From assembly GCA_963716925.1 (NCBI GenBank), contig CAVQUX010000010.1, positions 372,001-436,000 of the forward strand: a stretch of 64,000 nucleotides of DNA, in the 5' to 3' direction. How positions within the stretch are numbered: position 1 is the stretch's first letter; each line of letters begins with the position of its first letter. The translations under genes were made by a program, and so were the position numbers. A model generated the notes under the pieces. It searched no databases, was not told the DNA's origin, and saw nothing but the letters and a program-made list of their open reading frames with translations. Shown piece after piece: positions 41,956-49,800 of the stretch. Source of the DNA: DAISKN01 sp963716925. Lineage in GTDB: Bacteria; Acidobacteriota; Vicinamibacteria; Marinacidobacterales; SMYC01.

Positions 41956-43287
41956 TTGGCGCAGACTCCGTCCTGGCACGCCTGGTACGGGGTCGTCCTC
42001 CTTCTCGGCGTCTACGTCAATTCCTTCATCGATCGCACGATCCTCACCCTTCTGATCGGCCCCATCCGCGAGACGACGGGCATGAGCGACAGCCAGGTGG
42101 GCTTCCTCATCGGGCCTGCATTCGCGATCTTCTACACCATCGCCGGGCTTCCCCTGGGCTGGCTAGCCGACCGCGTGAGCCGCGTCTCCCTCATCGTCGT
42201 GGGACAGGCTTTCTGGACCCTGGCCTCGTTCAGCTTCGGCCTCGCCCGCAGCTTCGCGGCGATGGCCCTCGCCCGCATCGGCGTCGGCGTCGGCGAGGCG
42301 ACGCTGTCCCCGGCGGCGTATTCGATCATCGCGGATCTCTTCCCGCTCGAGCGGCTCGCGCGCGCGCTGTCCGTTTACTCCATGGGAATCCACCTGGGTG
42401 GCGGGCTCGCCTCCGTCCTCGGGGGCTTCGTCATCGAGTGGGCGGGCGACGCCACTTCGATTCACCTTCCCCTGATGGGCGATCGCTACGTCTGGCAGGT
42501 GGTGTTCTTCGCGGTCGCGGCGCCCACGATCCCGCTCACGATTCTGCTCCTCACGACGTTCCGGGAGCCGAAACGTCGGGAGAGCGCCGTGAGGGGCGAG
42601 GCGGTCCCGGTCTCGACCGGAGACTTCTTTCGCTATTTCCGAGCCAACGCCGGCGCCTTTCTCTGCCACAACTTTGGTTTCGGATTGCTCGCGCTCTCGG
42701 GCTACGGCGCCCTCGCCTGGATTCCCGAGTTCTTCGTGCGCATTCACGGCTGGGACCGCGCCTTCGTGGGAAAGGTCGTGGGGCTCAACTCGATGATCGT
42801 GGGGGTCGCCGGCCTCTACTTCGGAGGCTTCGTCGGCGATCTCCTCGCGCGCCGCGGTCGAACCGATTCGAAGATCCTGGTGGGCCTTCTCGCCGTCGTC
42901 GTCTGGCTGCCCTTCGGGGTGTTCCTTCCGTTCGCCTCCACCGGGGCTCGGGCGTTCGCTCTCTGGATCCCGATGACCTTCGCCGCGGCCATGCCCTGGG
43001 GAGCGGCGGCCGCCGCGATCCAGGAGGCCGTTCCGAACCAGATGCGCGGCCAGGCCGCGGCGATCTTTCTCTTCGTCATCAACCTGGTGGGGCTCGGCCT
43101 GGGCCCGCAGATCCTTCCGCTGGTGACCGACTACGTCTTTCGAGACGGGATGCAGATTCACCTCTCGCTCCTCACCGTCACCGTGACCGCCGAAGCGGGG
43201 GCGTTCGCGCTTCTTCTCCTCGCCCTTCCGCGATTCCGGCGGGCGATTGCTTACCGCGACCGCTGGATGAGCGAGCGCGCGGTGTGA
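41956..43287 (+). CDS. MFS transporter, spinster-like
   Basis: A 443-residue 12-helix permease. YVNSFIDRTILTLLIGPIRE and GLPLGWLADRVSRVSLIVVG (loop 2-3 motif) place it in the MFS; ARIGVGVGEATLSPAAYSII is typical of the spinster-like/hexuronate-type families. The start appears to be TTG 41956, preceded by a GAAGGGA ribosome-like site; no ATG fits the family N-terminus. The substrate is unknown; spinster-like members move sphingolipids, sugars or organic anions. Confidence 0.88.
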   Translation: MAQTPSWHAWYGVVLLLGVYVNSFIDRTILTLLIGPIRETTGMSDSQVGFLIGPAFAIFYTIAGLPLGWLADRVSRVSLIVVGQAFWTLASFSFGLARSFAAMALARIGVGVGEATLSPAAYSIIADLFPLERLARALSVYSMGIHLGGGLASVLGGFVIEWAGDATSIHLPLMGDRYVWQVVFFAVAAPTIPLTILLLTTFREPKRRESAVRGEAVPVSTGDFFRYFRANAGAFLCHNFGFGLLALSGYGALAWIPEFFVRIHGWDRAFVGKVVGLNSMIVGVAGLYFGGFVGDLLARRGRTDSKILVGLLAVVVWLPFGVFLPFASTGARAFALWIPMTFAAAMPWGAAAAAIQEAVPNQMRGQAAAIFLFVINLVGLGLGPQILPLVTDYVFRDGMQIHLSLLTVTVTAEAGAFALLLLALPRFRRAIAYRDRWMSERAV

Positions 43288-43340
43288 GCCTCGAGCGAAC
43301 GAGCTTCTCTTCTCCGACCTCCGCGGAAGAATTGGCCGAA

Positions 43341-44075
43341 CTAGGACCCCGTTCGAAGGGACTTCGATAGGTGCGTGAAGGCGACGGTCTGCTCGATGGT
43401 CTCCGTGCTGCCGTCGGAACCGACGACGGTGAGCCGGATCATCCGTTCGAACGGCCGGAACGCGAAGCACTCCGTGTTCCCCGACCAGTTGTGCTCGATC
43501 TCGGGGCCAGCGGTGGTAACGGACTCGTCGTCGTCGGGAGATTGGGGACTGCCCTCGAAGAACCAGCGGTACTCACGAATGGTTCCCGCCGAGCAGGAGG
43601 CGTTGAACGAAACCGAGCAGGGGAGCATCTCGTCCACGAAGGGAAGGTGCTCGAAATTGAAGCAAGCCAAAAGCTTCGTGCGCACTCGAAGCTCTTTGGT
43701 GGCGGTCGAGTTCATTCCATGGTCCTCGACTCGGAGCTCGACCACGTAGTCTCCAGGCTCGCGGTACTTGACCTGGACTCGGGGGCCGGTCTGCGTGCGT
43801 CCATCCCCTAGTTGCCATTGATAGATAGCTTCGGAGCTCACGCTGGTGGAGCAGCCGGCATCGAGGGCGATCACCTCGCCTTCCATGACTTGTGGAGGGT
43901 TGGGGTCGGTGGTGAAACAGGCCGTTGGGTCGCTGGAGCCGCCGGATGAAACCGGAGGTATCGTCTCCGTTGGGCTCGGGGCAACGGGAGAGTCGTTGCA
44001 GCCGAAGACCCCCAGAAGACCGAGTCCGAGGAACAGCGCACTCACCCATTTACGATCATCGCGTGGAATTGCCAT
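43341..44075 (-). CDS. PKD-domain lipoprotein
   Basis: A 244-residue secreted lipoprotein. The signal ends GLLGVFGCNDS (lipobox), then a Ser/Pro linker. A PKD domain occupies about 55-140 (ACFTTDPNPPQVMEGEVIAL, YQWQLGDGRTQTGPRVQVKY, GDYVVELRVEDH). A second Ig-like half follows with several Cys (ACFNFEHLPFVDEMLPCSVS, NASCSAG). The ATG at 44075 is chosen as the family-like lipoprotein start. The role is probably cell-surface binding. It converges with the MFS gene. Confidence 0.82.
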   Translation of the reverse strand: MAIPRDDRKWVSALFLGLGLLGVFGCNDSPVAPSPTETIPPVSSGGSSDPTACFTTDPNPPQVMEGEVIALDAGCSTSVSSEAIYQWQLGDGRTQTGPRVQVKYREPGDYVVELRVEDHGMNSTATKELRVRTKLLACFNFEHLPFVDEMLPCSVSFNASCSAGTIREYRWFFEGSPQSPDDDESVTTAGPEIEHNWSGNTECFAFRPFERMIRLTVVGSDGSTETIEQTVAFTHLSKSLRTGS

Positions 44076-44369
44076 GGCGAAAATTCCTTCCTTCCGTAGC
44101 AGCAAGATTCGCTGCAATTCCCGGGCCACCGAAGGGAAGGAGAGCTGCGAAGGGAGAAGTCGTTCGTTCGCCTGGGTTAGCGACGTGCGCCCGGGAGCCA
44201 GCGAGGTTGGGTCGGGCTGATTCCCCGCGAGTTCGTTGCCGAGTTTCGTGAGACCACCAGAAGAACTTGCACGCTTGCTTGGGGAGGGTCTCAGGGAACG
44301 GCGCGCGCCTGGGCGCTGTCGCTCTCGCTTTCCCGTTCCCGGACTCGGGTGCTCGCGATCCTCACCGAA
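44076..44369. other. Intergenic stretch of 294 bases, no gene seen
   Basis: Between the PKD lipoprotein start and the true 3' end of the D-aminoacylase. It has no recognised frame, repeat or promoter. A run of CTTGCTTGGGGAG with short dyads near 44270 could contribute to ending the aminoacylase transcript. Confidence 0.4.
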
Positions 44370-45946
44370 TCAGTCGCGCCTCAACGCCCTCCCCGGGCGC
44401 GCTCCCGTGATCTCTCCGTCGCGAAGCACGAAGACCCCGTTCACCAGGACGTGGCGCGCCCCGATGCGTACTGGTGCGGGTTTCCGAAATCCGCGGGGTC
44501 GGAAACCCGTTCCCGGTCGAGGACGGCGATGTCCGCGCGGGCGCCCACGCGAATCCGGCCGCGGTCGGAGAGGGAGAGGCGATCGGCGGGAAGGCTGGAC
44601 ATCTTCCTCACGGCTTCCTCGAAGGACAAGAGCTCGCGCTCGCGGCTGTAACGGGCAATCACCCGCGCGAAGGTTCCATAGCTCCGCGGATGAGGGACAC
44701 CCTCACCGGGAGCGACGATCCCTCCGTCGGAGGCGACCATCGTCTGGGGATGAAGAAGGATGCGCTCCACGTCTTCCTCGGCCATCGCATGGAAGATCCC
44801 CGAGAAGCCGCCTTTCTCCTGGAGCTCGAGGGAGAGGTCGGCGGCCTCCTCCAGCGTGACCGGCCGGCCGCGGTCGCGCAGGATGTCGGCGAGACTCTTG
44901 CCGTCGAGGGAGGGGTCCCAGCGGCAGCGGGCCACCACCACGTTCTTCGCGTCGCCTCCGCCGCGATCTTCCCTCAGGTTCTTCAGAACCGCCTCGCGGA
45001 TCCGCCCGCGCTCCTCGGGATTCCGGAGCCGCGCGAGCTGTTCCTCGGGGGTGCCCTCGAGGCTCCAGGCCGGGAACAGGATCGAGAGCGACGTGCTCGA
45101 CGCGGTGTAGGGATACTGATCGATGGTGACGTCGACGCCGCGGGCCCGGGCCTCGTCCACGAGCGCGAGGCTCTCGGTGCTCTTGCCCCGCATCGGCGCC
45201 CCCACGGTCTTGTGGTGCGTGATCTGGGTGGGAAGGCCTCCCTCCTCCCCGATGCGGATCGTTTCCCGAACGGAGTCGAGAAGCAGAAGCCCCTCCTCGC
45301 GCATGTGGCTGATGTAGATCCCCCCGAAATAGCCCGCGACCCGGGCGAGCTCTATCACTTCTTCCGTCGTGGCGTACGCTCCGGGCACGTACTTGAGACC
45401 GCTCGAAAGCCCGAAGGCCCCTTCGCGCATCCCCACCGCGACCATGGTCTTCATCCGCTCGAGCTCGGCCTCGGTGGGCGCGCGGTCCTCGTTTCCGAGG
45501 ACGGCGTTCCGGATCGTTCCATGCCCCACCATGAGCGCGAAGTTGATCGCCGGGGGCTCGGCGTCGAGCTTCGCGAGGAACTCGCCGATGGGGTACGGCG
45601 AGCTCCCGTCCGGCCCGCCCACGACGGTGGTCACGCCTTGCTTCAGATAGTTCTCGGCGAGCGGGTGACGGAACACTCCCTCGACCGCATGGCTGTGGAT
45701 GTCGATGAAGCCCGGCACCACCGCGAGCCCGGCCGCGTCGATGCGGACTCCGGCACGCCGATCGCGGAGATCGCCGACGGCAACGATACGGTCGCCGAGA
45801 ATGCCGACGTCGGCGACGCGCGGCGGGCTTCCGGAGCCGTCGTGCACCTCGCCCCCTTCGAGGATCAGCGTGAGCCACCCGGTCTCGGCCGCAGGAGCAG
45901 CGGCCGCGAGGAAGGACGACAGCAGAAGAAGCGCGGAAGTCTTCAT
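44370..45946 (-). CDS. N-acyl-D-amino-acid deacylase (D-aminoacylase), frameshifted near the C-terminus
   Basis: An exported zinc amidohydrolase of about 525 residues if repaired. Signal peptide 1-20, then GFIDIHSHAVEGV, GHGTIRNAVLG, EGAFGLSSGLKYVPGAYATT, YISHMREEG, ITHHKTVG and VASDGGIVAPGEG carry the family metal and substrate residues. The continuous frame ends early at 44441 after NPHQYASG. The family C-terminus RHVLVNGVFVLRDGEITGAR, then PGRAL, is present in the next frame and stops at 44370. One missing base in the run CCCC (44459-44462) explains this. It is either a sequencing error or a recent mutation. Confidence 0.85.
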
Positions 45947-45992
45947 CGGTTCTCCATTTCGATTCCCGCCTTCGCCGAAACGCCGGCTAGTT

Positions 45993-46682
45993 CTAGCTCA
46001 ACGCCCGCCCGAGCGCCGCCAGCGCCGCGTTCGCATAGGCCTCGCTCCTGGCCACGAAATCGCCGTCGAGCCGCCGCGTGAACAGCTCGGCGCCGGTGAG
46101 CATCGCCGCCCATTCACGGACGGGCTTGATCGCTTTTCCCGTTCCGGGGTCGAAGTCTTCCCAGGCCCGCACGCTCTCTTCCGACCGGAAGAGGTTCATT
46201 CGCGCTCAGGTAAACGCCCACGAGGGCTGGCCCCACTTGTCCATGGTGACGTTGGCGTGGGCGACGGCGCTCTCGGGAGCGAGCTCGAGCACCTCGGAAT
46301 CACGCATGCGAACGCGGATGGGATCCCCGCTTCCGACACAGGGCGCGACGATGACGACTTCCTTACCGGGGAAGAGCTGGCTCACGGCCAGCGCTTCTAT
46401 CCCTCATTGGCCATACCACTTCTGCAGCCCGTCTACGCTGACGACGTTTTGATTGGGAAGGTTCGAGAAAGGGGCCCACGCACCGACGTAGTCGGTGTCC
46501 GGAGTCATCCAGGCGAACGAAAATGGGCTTTCGCGCGTGGTCTCGTGCATCAGCCGCCTCGCCGTGGCCGGATCACAACTCAGTGTTCTTGCCAGCTCGG
46601 TGTAGTGGGGCGCGCGGCCGGTCGAGATGAAGTGCTGTAGGACGTGATAATGCACGTCTTGACGCTCACGAGGTGTCGACAT
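45993..46682 (-). CDS. MerB-like (alkylmercury lyase family) candidate selenoprotein with two in-frame UGA codons
   Basis: A single frame of 230 codons (229 residues) if UGA codons 93 (46404-46406) and 159 (46206-46208) are read as Sec. The winged-helix N-terminus (VLQHFISTGRAPHYTELART) and the lyase core match MerB. The catalytic site YxxCxxD of MerB (Cys96, Asp99) is here KWYGQ-U-GIEAL. The structural Cys117 region is VIVAPCVGSGDPIRVRM. The second catalytic Cys159 region is SWAFT-U-ARMNLFRSEE. Both UGA positions thus fall on the catalytic cysteines, and each is followed by a SECIS-like hairpin. Sequence on both sides of each UGA stays conserved in frame. The ATG at 46682 has a GGGAG ribosome site. 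MerB cuts carbon-mercury bonds; Sec would make a stronger nucleophile. Conventional gene callers will split it into two fragments. Confidence 0.8.
46172..46205 (-). promoter_or_regulatory. Bacterial SECIS-like hairpin after the second UGA
   Basis: CUCUUCC (46193-46187) and GGAAGAG (46182-46176) form a perfect 7-bp stem with loop GGUC, starting 19 bases after UGA 159. The loop has the GU dinucleotide seen in the E. coli fdhF SECIS loop. CGC (46204-46202) and GCG (46174-46172) could close a lower stem. Confidence 0.7.
46368..46403 (-). promoter_or_regulatory. Bacterial SECIS-like hairpin after the first UGA
   Basis: Starting right after UGA 93, GGG (46403-46401) pairs with CCC (46370-46368), GAAG with CUUC, and GCUGGC (46392-46387) with GCCAGC (46381-46376). 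The loop is CGUGA, with G in the second place. The loop begins 17 bases after the UGA, within the range of known bacterial SECIS elements. An AUA bulge and a C/U mismatch interrupt the stem. Confidence 0.65.
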
Positions 46683-46859
46683 CGTTTCTCCCTTCTGGTC
46701 CAAAGTCCGGTACGAGCTATCCTGCCGAAATGAAAAAGAAGATATCATCCTGCTCGAACGCAAGGGAAGAGGCGGGGTGAACTCGAGCGAGCCGGTGGGC
46801 GCGTTCGACTCGAGAGGCTCGCGCTCGTGGCCCTCGCTCTCCCGCGGGAATGACGAACG

Positions 46860-49800
46860 TCAGCTCGCGTCCTTGGCGGCGGTGGTTCCCACGAGAGGAG
46901 CCGACTGGTCGAGGTCCATCGGCAGCACCACGGTGAACGTGGAGCCGTTGCCCAGCTCGCTCTCGACCAGGATCTCCCCTTTGTGGTCCCGCAGGATCTG
47001 GTAGCAGATCGACAGCCCGAGACCGGTTCCGACGCCGACGCCTTTCGTGGTGAAACCGGGGTCGAATATCTTGCGCAGGTTCTCGGGCGCGATGCCGGCG
47101 CCGGTGTCGCTCACCGCGATGTGAACCCGGTCGTCCCGGATGGAGGTCCGGATACGGATCTCGCCCTTGCCGAGAATCGCCTGGCGCGCGTTGTTCAGCA
47201 GGTTCAGAAAAACCTGGTTCAGTCTTCCCGGGTAGCAGGAGATGGGCGGTACGTCGCCGTAATCGCGTTTGACGACGATATTGTGCTTGAGCTCGTGATG
47301 GATGAGCGCGAGGGTGTCTTCGAGCCCTTCGTGGATGTCGGCCTTCTTCAGCTCCGCCTGATCGAGACGGGCGAAGCTCCGCAGCCGCCGCACGATCTCC
47401 GTCACTCTCTGGGTGCCACTCTCGATCACCCGGTTCGCCTCCTGGACCAGCTTCAACGCCGACTGGAGCGAGGGGCTCGAGGTCACGACGCCGGGGTGCT
47501 CCTCGTTGAGCGTCGCCTCCAGCTTGCGGAGCGCGCGCACCAGCGTGTCGTGCATGCTGCTGATGGCTCCGACCGGCGTGTTGATCTCATGGGCGATTCC
47601 GGCCACGAGCGACCCGAGCGACGCCATCTTCTCGGACTGCACGAGCTGCGACTGCGTCTCCCGAAGCTCCCGGTTCGCGCGTCCCAGGTCCTCCAGGACG
47701 TCCTTCATCCGGGTGAAGTCGTGGGCAATGCCGATGATCTCCCGCGGGCGCCCGTCGTCGTCGACGAGCACCGAGGCGGTCGCCACCCACCACCGCCAGG
47801 CCCCATCCTGGTGCCGGAATCGGTACTCGTACCCCGAGAACCTTTCGCCGCTCTCCAGGCCGTGGTCGAGCCAGTCGCGCGCCCGCACCTGGTCCTCGGG
47901 GTGCATCATGGGAAAGAGCGTGTTCCCCAGAACCTCTTCCACGGCGTACCCGGTGGCGTCGGTGAACTTGGGAGAGACGTACGTCAGCCGCCCGTCGGGC
48001 TTCATCGAGAAGATGACGTCGTTCGCGTTCTCGACGAGCGAGCGGAAGCGCTCTTCGCTCAGGCGCAGCGCCTCGGCGGCCCGCTTCCGTCCGAGGTACA
48101 CCCCCACCATCTCGGCCACGGTCTCGAGAGACCGGATGTCTTCCTTGCTCCACTCCCGCTCCCGCCCGGAATCCAGAACCCCCAGAAATCCCTGCCACGC
48201 GCCGTCGACGAACAGCGGCAGAGACGCGATCGAGCTCACGTTGAGGCTCGAGAGGACCGCGCGCTCGTCCTCCGGAAGCAAAGCCACGATGCCCCCGACG
48301 GGGTTGCCGGCCGAAAGCTCGGCCCGCCATCGCGGAAACCGGCTGTAGGGGATCGCCGTGGGCCGGCTGGAGGCGTTCTCGTCGCCCTCCGGTGCCGCCG
48401 CGATCTCGTAGACCGGCCGCATCGAGAGCCCGTGGTCGGGGTCTTCGAAGTTCTCGAAGAGGTAGACCCCCGAGGCTTCGGAGGCGACGAGAAGGTGGCG
48501 AAGCGCCTCGGGGAGGGCGTTGCCGGAATCGCTTTCCGTCAGAAGGGTCTTGGAGCAGGCCGCGAGCCCCTCCTCGTAGCGCAGCCGGACGGCGAGAGCC
48601 TCCTGGGCCAGACGGCGCTCGTGGATCTCGTCGCGGTAGGCGACGTTCATCCGCGCGAGCTGCGCCGTTCTCTGTTCGACGCGGGTCTCGAGCTCGTCAT
48701 GGGCCTTGCGCAGATCCTGCTCCGCGCGAAACCGCTGATGCGCTTCCAGCGTGAGAGACGCGAAGTCGGCGACCGAGGCGGCGAAGCGCTCTTCCTCCGG
48801 CGTCCAGGTCCGGGGAGGGCCGACGTGCTCGTTGCAGATGACTCCCACCATCTTCCCCTCGAGCCAGATGGGAGCGTCGAGCATCGCCGTGATGCCGAGG
48901 GGAGTCAGATAGCTCGAAGAGAATTCGCGCGTGCGCGGATCGAGGTGGGCATCGTGGGCGGCGATGGCCCGATGTTCGCCGAGCGCGCGGAAGTACGATG
49001 GGAAGTCGACGCGCGCGAGCTGCTGTCCCTGCTCGTGGCGACCGGAGGGGGCATCGTAGAGGTCGAGACACTCGATCACGGACTCCGCCTCGCGGTACAT
49101 CCAGACGCTCACCCGCGCGACGTCCAGCGTCGTGGAGGCGGCACGGGTCAGCTCTGCCATGAGACTCTGCGGATCTCCACCCTCGGGGTTCAGGCGCTTC
49201 GAGAAGTCGGCGAGCACCGCGTTCTGCTTCGAGAGGAGCTCGTGGCTCCGGCGGATCGCTTCCTCCGCCTGCTTGCGCTCTGCGACCTCGGTGAGGAGCG
49301 TCTCGTTCAGCCGGGCGAGCTCTCTCGTCCTCGCTTCCACGCGCTCCTCGAGAGCGTCGTGAGCGCTCTGGAGCGCCGTCTCCGCCCGCTTCCGTTCGGT
49401 GATATCCCGCCCGATGCCGACGTAATACAGGACCTCGCCGGCGTCGTTCAGAATGGAGAAGACCGAGACTTCGATCGGCGTGCGGGTACCGTCGGCATTG
49501 GGAGCCAGGAGCTCCCCGCGGTAGATCCCCGTTTCGCGGACGGTGCGAAGCACGGACTCCATGAGCTCCCTGCCGAAGAAGTCCGCCGCCGAGCGGCCGA
49601 GGAGGTCCTCGTCCGCGAACCCGCTCAGCACGCGATGAATGGGGTTGCGCTCGACGAAAACGCCGTTCGCGTCGAGTATCACGATCCCGTCGTAGGAGCG
49701 GTCGAAGACCTGCCGGTAGAGCTTGAGCTTCTGCCGGGCCTGGAGGCGCTCGGTGACGTCGATTCCGGTGGCGACGACGTACTCGACGCTTCCTTCGGCG

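Noticed and set aside
44441..44446. In-frame TGA in the D-aminoacylase as a possible second Sec site
   Set aside because: No Cys is expected at that place and the family C-terminus continues in a different frame, so this is a frameshift, not recoding.
45993..46199. A separate 68-codon gene starting MNLFRSEES
   Set aside because: It is the in-frame C-terminal part of the MerB-like gene after the second UGA and has no ribosome site of its own.
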